Origin: Lysobacteraceae bacterium NML93-0793
GTDB lineage: Bacteria > Pseudomonadota > Gammaproteobacteria > Xanthomonadales > Xanthomonadaceae
Reading direction: 5' to 3'
Length of the DNA: 64,000 nucleotides
NCBI GenBank assembly: GCA_002324875.1
Contig: NTJG01000012.1
Span: forward strand, 39,024-103,023
The notes below the pieces were generated by a model that was not told where the DNA came from, searched no databases, and saw nothing but the letters and a program-made list of their open reading frames with translations. Shown here in pieces: positions 1 through 8,193 of this stretch (the first letter of the stretch is position 1; the number at the start of each line of letters is the position of its first letter). The translations under genes were made by a program, and so were the position numbers.

Positions 1-3000
1 TCGCGGTCGGTCTCGTCCAGCCATGCCCGCATATCGTCGGCCACGGCGCGCGAGATGCAGACGGCACCGTCCAGTTCCGCGATGCTCTCCAGCCACTCCA
101 GGTGCCCGACCTCCGCGCCGGGCGGGAATACTTCGGGCATCCGGATCGGTAGCAGATCGAACAGCATGGCGTAGGCCCTTACGCCGAGACGGCGGTAGCG
201 CGACAGCAGTCCTTCGCGGACCGCCGACACCAGCGCGCCTCCGCTGATGTCCAACGTCAGCAGGACATCGTCAGGGCGGGCGTCGACGATGTCGTCGTCC
301 AGTGCAGCCAGCGGCGCGACGCCCTGGACCTTGAGGCCGAAGCCGCGCGCATGGCGGTACTGCCAACGCCCGTCCCGGCCGTCGAGATAGACGGGCTCGA
401 TCCGCACACCGGGTGATTCGTTCCGCGCCAACGCCGCCAGCACTCCGCGGGCCACCCGCTCGATGCCGGTATGCAGATGCGTGCCCACCGTGGCCGTCAC
501 GTCGAGCAGAAGCCGGCGCGCGCTGCCGCGCTCGGGGAACGCACCCGCGAGATGCGCACACAGGCGATCGACCTCCGCAGACGACCAGCCCTCCGTTTCA
601 CGCAGCCGTGCATACAACTGCATCTGTCTCGACGCTGCCGCGCGCCTGTACGCCCCTTCGATCGACGCCTCATATGCCAGAGCGCATGCACGCGGCGCAT
701 GCACTTCGGCGATGGCACTTCTGCCGCCCTGCCCCAGTGCCTCCCTCAAGCCGGGATCGGACCGCAGCCGTTCCAGCGCCGCTTGGAGCGCCGGCACGTC
801 GACATGATCTGCAAGGATGATTGCGCCGGAGGGGGACACTTCGGCCAGCGAGCCGTTCGCGTTGATGATGAGCGGGACGCCCCGGCTCATGCAGTCCATG
901 ACGGCTGCGGATGTCTCGCCCCTCGACGTGGCCCGCATCTGCACCGCGACGTCTGCAGCCTGCAGATACTGCCGGTAGCGTGTCCCGTCGACGAAACCGG
1001 TGATCCCGATCCGCGCCGAAGCCGGATGCGAGGCGATCTGCTCCAACAACTGGGCGCCGTAGTCGCCACCATGGTTCTCGCCGACAAACACCAGACGCCC
1101 GGACGGATCTTCGGCCAGGCTCGAGCCGGCCCATGCCTCGACCAGCAGATGGTTCAACTTGGAGCTGTCGAGGAAGCCGAAACTGCACACGACGAACGCA
1201 TCCGAAGGCAGCCCGAGGGCCTTTCTGGCCGCGGCCTTGTCAGGGGATCGCTCGACATCCTTGAGCAGCGGAATGACCGACGCGTCCAGAGTGCTGCCAT
1301 ACCAGACCTCCAGAAGCTCGCGCGCATATCGCGAGTGCACGATGACTCCGATCGCATCGGACAGGAGCTCGAAATTGCTCGGGTACTCCCGCTTGGCCTG
1401 CTCCGGCGACTCCACCTTGCTCGCAACGGCCCGCAAGCCGTGCGAGACGTAGAGTGCACGGGTCCACGCATCGGGCGTCATCCCGCTGTCCTCGAGCCAG
1501 CCGTAGAGCGAGCTGAGGAAGAAATCGTGCAGCACCATCACGCCGGGATGCGCGCGCATCAACTCCGGTACGTGACGGTGAAACGGCGAGTTTCCCACCT
1601 GGTACACGATGCGGTCGTAACCCTCGGCATTGGATCTGAACCAGTCAATGTCCCGCACCGCCACGCCGGCGGGCAGGTCCGACTCGACACCGTGCTGGTC
1701 CACGATCACGTCGACGTCGTACAGAGCCGCCAGTTCGGGGAGCAGGTCGGCGCTGTAGTCGGCGATACCCGAACGTTCCGGCGGCAACGGCGTCACCATC
1801 GCCAGGCGCAGTCTGCGCACAGGCAGTTCCGTCGCAGCGCCCTGGCCGGTGTCGGCGCTCAACCGGCGCCAGACATCCAGCGCGCGCAGCGACGTCCTGT
1901 CCCACGAATAGCGTTGCGCCTGTTCAAGCCCATGCGCACGCAGGCGCGCGGCGAACGCCGGATCGCGCAGCACTGCGCCCATGCGATCGGCGATGGCCTG
2001 CACGTCGAACGGATCGAACATCGCCTCGGGCAGGTTGATGACTTCGACGATGCTCGATGTCGCCGACCCGATCACCGGCGCACCGCAGGTCATGGCCTCC
2101 AGGGCGGGCAGACCGAAGCCTTCATGCCAGGAAGGAAACGCGAAACAGGCGCACCCCTTGTACAGGGTGACCAGTTCCGAGTCGCTGACGTACCCGGTGA
2201 ACACGATATCGTCCGCTCCGAGCCCCTGCGTCTGCGCATGCGTACGCAGGCGCTGGATATCGCCTTCGGGCATGCGGCCGGCGAGCACCAGTTGCGGCCG
2301 CTGGGGCAACGACGCGAGGATGCGGGCGAAGGCCTCGATCAGGCGCTCGAGATTCTTACGGCCGTCGGAGCCTCCCGTGTACAGCACGAACGGTCTGTCG
2401 ATGCCGTAGCCGGCAAGCATGGCAGAGGCCGCCTCCGGATCGAGCGCCTCCTGGGCGAAATCGGCTTCGATCGCGGTGGACACGTCGTGGAACAACGCGT
2501 CCTCCATGCCGAGCGTGTCGCGTCCCTCGCGCCGCGAGTACTCCGAGATCGCCAGAAAGCCCGACGCACGGCGCAACCACTCCACCTTGCGCATGTAATG
2601 GGCGCGATAGGCCGCGTTGTGATCCAGGTACTGCGCGGGATTCGCCAGCGGGATCAGGTCGTACAGCGCAACGGTGACCGGCGCCCCTGCGCCCAGCACG
2701 CCGATGCTGGTGACCGCGTCATCGACGAAACCTTCGAACAGACTCGTGACGTGCACCACGTCGGGGCGGAGCGACGCGATGAATGCCTCACGCACTGCCT
2801 CCGCGACTTCACGCCGGTCCGCATTGCCCTCGTCGCATTCACGTGTGGAACCCGGGGCCGACCACAGCCGGATGGCGTCATGCGGGAGGCTGTCGGCGAA
2901 CGCCTCGCGAATCGCGCCGACCGTCTCCGGGAACAGGTCACTGAGCACGAGCAGGATTTCCGCATCGCCCCGGTTGCGGACCACCGCCTGCACGAACGAC

Positions 3001-3071
3001 AGCGTGTACCGGCCGATGCCCCTGAATCTGCTCTCGGTCTGCACGCCCTGCATATCGATGACAACACGCAT
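1..3071 (-). CDS. Multi-domain GT4 glycosyltransferase, 3' end outside window
   Basis: Reading right to left from ATG at 3071, the frame stays open for about 1,023 codons and leaves the window at base 1. GAGAC-type purines (CAGGAG) sit about 9 bases before the ATG. Three glycosyltransferase units are seen. The first (residues 1-410) starts MRVVIDMQG, has RGIGRYT, SDGRKNLERLIEAF near 231 and the acidic motif HEGFGLPALEAM near 315. The second starts near 425 with MVTPLPPERSGIADYSADLL and carries GFLDSSKLNH near 630. A third begins near 853 with LLLDVTATVGTHLHTGIERVARG, typical of the N-terminus of mannosyltransferase-like GT4 enzymes. Such multi-domain proteins polymerise O-antigen on the cytoplasmic side of the inner membrane. 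It is last in the visible wzm-wzt-methyltransferase operon, 6 bases after the previous stop. Sugar specificity cannot be read from the sequence. Confidence 0.88.
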   Translation of the reverse strand, partial: MRVVIDMQGVQTESRFRGIGRYTLSFVQAVVRNRGDAEILLVLSDLFPETVGAIREAFADSLPHDAIRLWSAPGSTRECDEGNADRREVAEAVREAFIASLRPDVVHVTSLFEGFVDDAVTSIGVLGAGAPVTVALYDLIPLANPAQYLDHNAAYRAHYMRKVEWLRRASGFLAISEYSRREGRDTLGMEDALFHDVSTAIEADFAQEALDPEAASAMLAGYGIDRPFVLYTGGSDGRKNLERLIEAFARILASLPQRPQLVLAGRMPEGDIQRLRTHAQTQGLGADDIVFTGYVSDSELVTLYKGCACFAFPSWHEGFGLPALEAMTCGAPVIGSATSSIVEVINLPEAMFDPFDVQAIADRMGAVLRDPAFAARLRAHGLEQAQRYSWDRTSLRALDVWRRLSADTGQGAATELPVRRLRLAMVTPLPPERSGIADYSADLLPELAALYDVDVIVDQHGVESDLPAGVAVRDIDWFRSNAEGYDRIVYQVGNSPFHRHVPELMRAHPGVMVLHDFFLSSLYGWLEDSGMTPDAWTRALYVSHGLRAVASKVESPEQAKREYPSNFELLSDAIGVIVHSRYARELLEVWYGSTLDASVIPLLKDVERSPDKAAARKALGLPSDAFVVCSFGFLDSSKLNHLLVEAWAGSSLAEDPSGRLVFVGENHGGDYGAQLLEQIASHPASARIGITGFVDGTRYRQYLQAADVAVQMRATSRGETSAAVMDCMSRGVPLIINANGSLAEVSPSGAIILADHVDVPALQAALERLRSDPGLREALGQGGRSAIAEVHAPRACALAYEASIEGAYRRAAASRQMQLYARLRETEGWSSAEVDRLCAHLAGAFPERGSARRLLLDVTATVGTHLHTGIERVARGVLAALARNESPGVRIEPVYLDGRDGRWQYRHARGFGLKVQGVAPLAALDDDIVDARPDDVLLTLDISGGALVSAVREGLLSRYRRLGVRAYAMLFDLLPIRMPEVFPPGAEVGHLEWLESIAELDGAVCISRAVADDMRAWLDETDR

Positions 3072-3077
3072 GCTTCG

Positions 3078-4880
3078 TTAGTCTCCTGACCGAATCCTGC
3101 GCCGGAGCCTCAGCTGGTATGCACTGATATCCTGGCGATCCTTCTCTTGGTAGAGGCGCAGTGCCGCGCCCGCGTCCGGCGGTGCGTACGCAGGCGCCTG
3201 CACCACGTTGGCGGCAAGCGCACTGGCCTTGAGCCTGTTGAACAGGCGCGGATGCGCCTTCAGACGCTGCGAGACCGCCGCCCACAAGCGCGGGTGGCGT
3301 TTGAGCGCGCGCATCGTCGCCAGCACCGGTGCACGGACAAGCCCCTTCGTCACCGCCACCGGCCCCCGCCGCAATGCGCGCAAGGGCGCTGTCAGGCGCC
3401 AGGAACGGCTGGCTTCGAAGGCGGAAATCCGGCGCTCGAACTCGCCGGCCCGCATGAACCACTGGTGGTTCGAATCGAGCACCTCGGCCAGCCTCGCCTC
3501 GAGCGTGGCCACCGCCTGCCCATGCAGCACGAACCAGTGGTGCGCATTGTCGAGCGACGCAGCAAGTTCGAGGCGGACATCGGCCAGATCACGCAGGGTG
3601 TCGGAGGCGTTCTGGCGTTCGCGCTCGAGTGCCGTCTGCGACGCGTCATGCGCACGGCGCAGCTCGGCCAGATCGCGAACGGCTTCGGAGAGATCCCGCG
3701 CGTGATCGGCCGCGTCCTGCCGCGCACGGTCCACCCCTGCTTCTGCGGCGGCGAGCTTCTGCGCAATGAGGGCCTCGAGTTTCGCGATGCCCGTTTCGAG
3801 AGCGCCCTGCCGCTGGCCAAGATCGCTCCCCAGCCGCGCAAGTGCCGCGTCGAGTGCGCCATGCAAGCGCTCACGCTCCACGTCGAGCTTCTCTTCAAGC
3901 ATCCGGATACGGCCGTCCCGGGCCTCCAGCGATCGCATGTCGGCCGCCAACCGCTTGCGGGAGATATCCAGTTCGTAACGCACCTCGGCGTGGTGCGCCT
4001 GCGCATCGGCGCCTTCCCTGAGCAGGGTCTCGATGCGGCGCGCATGCGCGTTCGTGTCCTCGACCGCCTGATGCAGGCCCGTCCGGGCCTCCGCCAGCTC
4101 GGACTCCAACCGCACGCACGTCGCCTGCGCATCCGCCGTCCTGGCCTCGGCGCGATCGAGCCGCTCGAGCAGACCCACGGAGAACGAGTTGGAAGCGGTG
4201 CCGCTGAGGGTGAAGTCATCGAATACGTTCGGCGGGCTGGAAAAGCTTTCCGCCAGCGCGGCGCGTTCACGCGCCACGTAGTAGCGGTTCAGACCATCGA
4301 AGTACACGAAGTCGTAATCCGCCTGCAGCAGGATCGGCTCCCAGTCCGCGTAGTTGGCCACGCAACTGTTCGGAAGCGTCGCTTCGACGACCACGATCCA
4401 GGGACGCACCAGTGCAAGGTCGATGCCGGCGAGCACGTCGGCCTCGAATCCTTCGACGTCGATCTTCAGGAAATGGATCGGCGCGACGTGGTACTCCTCG
4501 CAGATCGATTGCAGGGTGCGCACTGGGACCTGTACCTGCAGGCGCTCGAACCCGCGCTCGGCGTGCACGGAGGCGTGCGCATCGACTGCAGTGGACAGGC
4601 CGGTGCCCGCGAAGACGTTCAGCGTGAGCTGGCCTGCATCCCGGCCCGCGGCGACGTTGAGATTGATGTCGCGCGGCCGCTGCTCGACCAGTTCAAGATG
4701 CCACTGCTGTACCGGCTCGATGTTGATGCCGCGCCAGCCGCGCTCATAGAACAGCCGGGTCACCGAGTCGACGGAAGGACGCTGGGCGCCGACATCGATG
4801 TAGAAGCCATTCTCGACACCTCGCAGCGCACGCCACAGCATGACGTCCTCAAAGTTCTGGGCATAGGAGATCACGGTCAT
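3078..4880 (-). CDS. FkbM-family methyltransferase with long coiled coil
   Basis: 600 aa. Residues 1-210 are an FkbM-type SAM-dependent methyltransferase: SYAQNFEDVMLWRAL at 5-19, the SAM loop FYIDVGAQRPSVDS at 26-39, INIEP at 52-56 and FLKIDVEGFE at 137-146. Residues about 236-490 are rich in Glu, Arg, Ala and Leu in heptad style and should form a long coiled coil. The motif SRSWRLTAPLR (491-501), common in O-antigen locus proteins, is followed by a basic, amphipathic tail. The frame is open further upstream, but ATG at 4880 fits the family start and overlaps the wzt stop as ATGA. Family knowledge: FkbM enzymes O-methylate sugars or other hydroxyls. Inference: it caps O-antigen chains and may measure them, as WbdD does in E. 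coli O9a. The exact acceptor is unknown. Confidence 0.88.
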   Translation of the reverse strand: MTVISYAQNFEDVMLWRALRGVENGFYIDVGAQRPSVDSVTRLFYERGWRGINIEPVQQWHLELVEQRPRDINLNVAAGRDAGQLTLNVFAGTGLSTAVDAHASVHAERGFERLQVQVPVRTLQSICEEYHVAPIHFLKIDVEGFEADVLAGIDLALVRPWIVVVEATLPNSCVANYADWEPILLQADYDFVYFDGLNRYYVARERAALAESFSSPPNVFDDFTLSGTASNSFSVGLLERLDRAEARTADAQATCVRLESELAEARTGLHQAVEDTNAHARRIETLLREGADAQAHHAEVRYELDISRKRLAADMRSLEARDGRIRMLEEKLDVERERLHGALDAALARLGSDLGQRQGALETGIAKLEALIAQKLAAAEAGVDRARQDAADHARDLSEAVRDLAELRRAHDASQTALERERQNASDTLRDLADVRLELAASLDNAHHWFVLHGQAVATLEARLAEVLDSNHQWFMRAGEFERRISAFEASRSWRLTAPLRALRRGPVAVTKGLVRAPVLATMRALKRHPRLWAAVSQRLKAHPRLFNRLKASALAANVVQAPAYAPPDAGAALRLYQEKDRQDISAYQLRLRRRIRSGD

Positions 4881-6100
4881 GCGATCGAGGTCCTGAGTAC
4901 CGGTTCTATCCAGGCGAGCCCTTCGAAATGGGCGCGGCGCAAATTGACGACGTTGAAGACGAGCGCCAGATCCCGCCACTCGTAGTTGTTCTCGAGATGG
5001 TTGCCGGTACTCACGAACGCCGTCTGCACCGAGTAGCTGCCCTGGCCGAGGTCGGCGTTGAACGTGGCCTCGAAGGTCAATACCGCCCCTTGCGGAACGT
5101 CGAGCAGAACCTGCGGGATCAGTTCGGTGTTGGTTCCGTACATGACCTGCCCCAGGCGGTTGCGGATCCCGTAACCGAACACCAGCCGGGGAATGGGCGC
5201 ATGCGTTCGCGCGATCACGCGCAGCGTGACCTGCTCTCCCACGTCGACGAACTCGACCGCGCGCCCCTGCGCATCGAGGAGCATGATGTCCTCTGTCCGC
5301 ACCTCGCCGGTACCCGACAGGGTCTGCACTGCCCCGTCTTCCAGTTGGCGTACTTCCAGCGTCGCGTTCTCCTTCTCGGCGATCATGGCGTTGTAGAAGT
5401 CCATGACCTCCTCGGGGCGACCGTCCTTGGACACGCGACCGCCTTCGAGAAGAATCGCGCGGCTGCACAGCCCCTGGATGGCGCCCCGATCGTGCGACAC
5501 GATCAACAGCGAGGTGCCCTGGTCCTGGAACTCGCGGATACGCGCGAAACTCTTGTGCTGGAAGTAGGCATCGCCGACCGACAGTGCCTCGTCGACGATC
5601 AGGAGCTCCGGCCTGAACGCGGTAGCCACTGCAAACGCCACACGCATCTGCATGCCGCTGGAGTAGGTCCGCACGGGCTCGTCGAAATAGGGGCCGATCT
5701 CGGCAAAGGCTTCGATATCCTGCATCGCGGCTTCCACCGCCTCGACACCGTGCCCCATCAGCCCTGCCGAATGCCGCGCGTTCTGCCTGCCGGTCAGTTC
5801 GGGGTTGAAACCCATGCCCAGTTCCAGGATCGCAGACACACGCCCACCCAGCGCCACATCGCCCTCGGTGGGCTGCAGCGTCCCGGTGATCATCTTCAAC
5901 AGCGTGGACTTGCCCGCACCGTTCTCGCCCACGATGCCGACCGCTTCGCCCGGCCCGACGCTGAAGTGGATGTTGCGCAGCACCCAGTGTTCGTCACTCG
6001 GCCGCACGGGAAGGTAGAACCATCGCGCAACGCGCAGCCATTCTGATGGATAGCTCCGGTAGGCCTTGCCCACGCCGTTCACTCGCAATACCGGCTTCAT
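4877..6100 (-). CDS. wzt: O-antigen ABC exporter ATPase, Wzt with C-terminal carbohydrate-binding domain
   Basis: 407 aa ATPase of the ABC-2 polysaccharide exporter. It pairs with the permease just upstream to flip finished O-antigen on its undecaprenyl carrier across the inner membrane. Walker A GENGAGKST is at 58-66, the signature YSSGMQ at 146-151 and Walker B LLIVDE at 166-171. Residues from about 255 to 400 form the beta-rich Wzt_C region (MYGTNTELIPQVLLDVPQG), found in the Wzt subtypes that recognise a modified chain end before export. ATG at 6100 overlaps the permease stop by 4 bases, and its own stop overlaps the methyltransferase start, so translation is probably coupled. The C-terminal domain fits with a neighbouring capping methyltransferase. 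Confidence 0.95.
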   Translation of the reverse strand: MKPVLRVNGVGKAYRSYPSEWLRVARWFYLPVRPSDEHWVLRNIHFSVGPGEAVGIVGENGAGKSTLLKMITGTLQPTEGDVALGGRVSAILELGMGFNPELTGRQNARHSAGLMGHGVEAVEAAMQDIEAFAEIGPYFDEPVRTYSSGMQMRVAFAVATAFRPELLIVDEALSVGDAYFQHKSFARIREFQDQGTSLLIVSHDRGAIQGLCSRAILLEGGRVSKDGRPEEVMDFYNAMIAEKENATLEVRQLEDGAVQTLSGTGEVRTEDIMLLDAQGRAVEFVDVGEQVTLRVIARTHAPIPRLVFGYGIRNRLGQVMYGTNTELIPQVLLDVPQGAVLTFEATFNADLGQGSYSVQTAFVSTGNHLENNYEWRDLALVFNVVNLRRAHFEGLAWIEPVLRTSIA

Positions 6101-6891
6101 AGATGATCCGCCACTTCGGGTGCCGCACGTCGGAACATGAACAATCCCAACGCAAGCAGGGCCAGCGACGCGAGCATCAGCCAGACGAGGCTGCCCATGC
6201 GAGGCTCGACGGACAGGGCAAGCGCATCTTGGTAGCCGCTCACCATGTGGTACATCGGGTTGTGGGCGATGATTTTGCGGAATGCCTCGGGAATGATCGA
6301 GATCGGATAGACCACGGGCGTGAGCCAGAAGCCGATCTGCAGCACGATCGGCACCACTTGACCGAGATCACGCACGAATACGTTCATCACGCCCAGGATG
6401 AGCCCGATGCCGACGGCGAACGCCACTACACATGCCGTGAGCGGCACGACGAACAGCATCGACGCCGTAAGGTCGTGACCCAGCAGCGTGAACACGAGCA
6501 GCACCGCGATCAGCAGGAACAGATTGTTCAGCAACGCCGATCCGATTGCGATGGCGGGCAGCGTGATCCTGGGGAAGCTGACCTTCTTGATCAGGGTGCC
6601 GTTGTCGATGAACAGCGTCAGGCATCGCGTCACGATCTCCGCGAACAGCGTCCAGCCCAGAAAGCCGGAGAGCAGATACAGCGCGTACGCGTACTTGCCC
6701 TCACTGCCGGGCAACCTGGCCGAGATCACGCTCGACAGCACGATGGCGTAGATGGCTGCCTGCGCCAGTGGATTGATGATCATCCACAGGCCGCCCAGTC
6801 GACTACGCGCGAAACGCGAATGCAGTTCGTTGCGGATGGAGGACCGGATGAATTCCCGGTAGGACCACAGCCCACGCATGATTCCGATCAC
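6097..6891 (-). CDS. wzm: O-antigen ABC exporter permease Wzm
   Basis: 264 aa ABC-2 type permease, the membrane half of the O-antigen exporter. The N-terminus (WSYREFIRSSIRNELHSRFARSRLG) is the usual cytoplasmic amphipathic stretch ahead of about six membrane segments: GLWMIINPLAQAAIYAIVL near 34-52, a segment near 70-90, NNLFLLIAVLLVFTLL near 120, then VVPLTACVVAFAVGIGLILG, LQIGFWLTPVVYPISIIPEAF and LVWLMLASLALLALGLFMF. Length and order match Wzm/RfbA proteins. Start and stop both overlap neighbouring genes by 4 bases (6888-6891 and 6097-6100). Presence of Wzm and Wzt shows that this O-antigen is made by the ABC-transporter pathway rather than by Wzx/Wzy. Confidence 0.95.
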   Translation of the reverse strand: MIGIMRGLWSYREFIRSSIRNELHSRFARSRLGGLWMIINPLAQAAIYAIVLSSVISARLPGSEGKYAYALYLLSGFLGWTLFAEIVTRCLTLFIDNGTLIKKVSFPRITLPAIAIGSALLNNLFLLIAVLLVFTLLGHDLTASMLFVVPLTACVVAFAVGIGLILGVMNVFVRDLGQVVPIVLQIGFWLTPVVYPISIIPEAFRKIIAHNPMYHMVSGYQDALALSVEPRMGSLVWLMLASLALLALGLFMFRRAAPEVADHL

Positions 6892-8183
6892 GATGTCCTC
6901 GCCACTTCCTTCAACCGACTCACCATCAGCTCTCCCACTCGCTGCTCGCCCAGTGTCGACTCGATCGCAGCGCGCGCAGTGCGGCCGAGCTCGACGGCAT
7001 CCGCCGGATTATCGGCCATCCAACGCATTGCGCGCGCTGCCGCCGCAATATCGGGCTCCGCCCAGACGCCCCCGACATCCCCGGGATACTGGCCTGCCGC
7101 AACCGGAACCAGGGCATACGCGACCGGGATGCTGTTGTCGATGCCCATGAAATCGGTATTGCCGGACCAGTTGGTCGCGATCACCGGTTGCCCCAGGGCC
7201 ATCGCTTCGGCGATCGTCAAGCCTAGGCCTTCGGCACGGTGCAATGATACATAGGCATCGCAGGATGCCTGCAGCACGTGCATCCGCCCACGATCGAGTT
7301 CCGCATCCCGGATGAGGATCCGGCGATCCCGCCCCGCGCGGCGCAACAATGCGTGGAGCAACGCCGGGTAATGAAGACCGTTGCTGCTCTTGACCAGCAG
7401 GCGGACGTTTTCGTCGCCGGCCGGGAACGCGGCGAGAAACGCGTCGATCACGGCACACGGATTCTTGCGGACGAAGGTCGAGTTGAAATCGAACACGTAC
7501 AGGAACACGTAGGCATCCGTCGGGAGGCCGAGCGCATGCCGATCTGCAGGCGCCTTCGCGCTGACCGGCGCCAGGGGGGGCGGCATCAGCATCACGGGCC
7601 TGGCCGTACGCCCTTCGAACGCCGCTTTGACAAACGAGGTCGCCACCCAGACTTCGTCGACCTGCGCAAGCGCTTCACTCCAGCTCGCAGGCAGGGTGGG
7701 CAGCTCCCAGAACCACATCGCGATCGTGTAGTGGCGTTGTCCGGACGGCTGGGCGTCGAGCCATGGCCGCAATTCGTCAAACCGGTCCGGATTGACGAAT
7801 ACGAGATTGATCACGTCCCGCGCTGGCGCGGGCACTACATCCGGACCTTTGCACTGCAGGCCACCGGGGCCGACCGTGACGTCGAAGCTCCGCACCTCCA
7901 CGCCGGCGCGCAACAGCGCACGCCTGTACAGACGTGCGATCTGCCCAAGCCCGAGTGAGCCACTCAGGAATCCATAGACGTTCACTGCCGGCGCGTCGCG
8001 GGCCGGGGCCACAGGCGGGGCGTCGACGGGCGCTTGCGGCACCGGCCAGCTGGCCAGCGCAGGATCGATGCGCACCCGCCGTCTCAGGGACCAGACCCAG
8101 ACCCTGCGCAGCAGCGCCCGGGCATGCTGTACTCCGGGCAAGGCAGTCGTCTCGATTCCGGAAGCCTCTCTGTCGCGACGCAC
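6888..8183 (-). CDS. GT4 family glycosyltransferase (O-antigen locus)
   Basis: 431 aa. It looks like a GT-B fold transferase: an N-terminal segment with a basic patch (RRVWVWSLRRRVR), an acceptor-domain start VNVYGFLSGSLGLGQIARLYRRAL near 68-91, and the retaining GT4 nucleotide-sugar motif EGLGLTIAEAMALGQPVIATNWSG (E-x7-E type) near 330. The start is a GTG at 8183, only 10 bases after the metB stop, with no clear ribosome-binding site, so it may be read through from metB. Its end overlaps wzm by 4 bases. Inferred role: addition of an early or adaptor sugar to the O-antigen chain; donor and acceptor unknown. Confidence 0.88.
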   Translation of the reverse strand: MRRDREASGIETTALPGVQHARALLRRVWVWSLRRRVRIDPALASWPVPQAPVDAPPVAPARDAPAVNVYGFLSGSLGLGQIARLYRRALLRAGVEVRSFDVTVGPGGLQCKGPDVVPAPARDVINLVFVNPDRFDELRPWLDAQPSGQRHYTIAMWFWELPTLPASWSEALAQVDEVWVATSFVKAAFEGRTARPVMLMPPPLAPVSAKAPADRHALGLPTDAYVFLYVFDFNSTFVRKNPCAVIDAFLAAFPAGDENVRLLVKSSNGLHYPALLHALLRRAGRDRRILIRDAELDRGRMHVLQASCDAYVSLHRAEGLGLTIAEAMALGQPVIATNWSGNTDFMGIDNSIPVAYALVPVAAGQYPGDVGGVWAEPDIAAAARAMRWMADNPADAVELGRTARAAIESTLGEQRVGELMVSRLKEVARTS

Positions 8184-8193
8184 GGCGTCGGCT

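Noticed and set aside
471..3089. Plus-strand open frame of 872 codons opposite the left glycosyltransferase
   Set aside because: It lies codon-for-codon opposite a clear GT4 gene on the minus strand. Composition is His/Arg/Gln-rich and shows no domain; high GC leaves antisense frames without stops.
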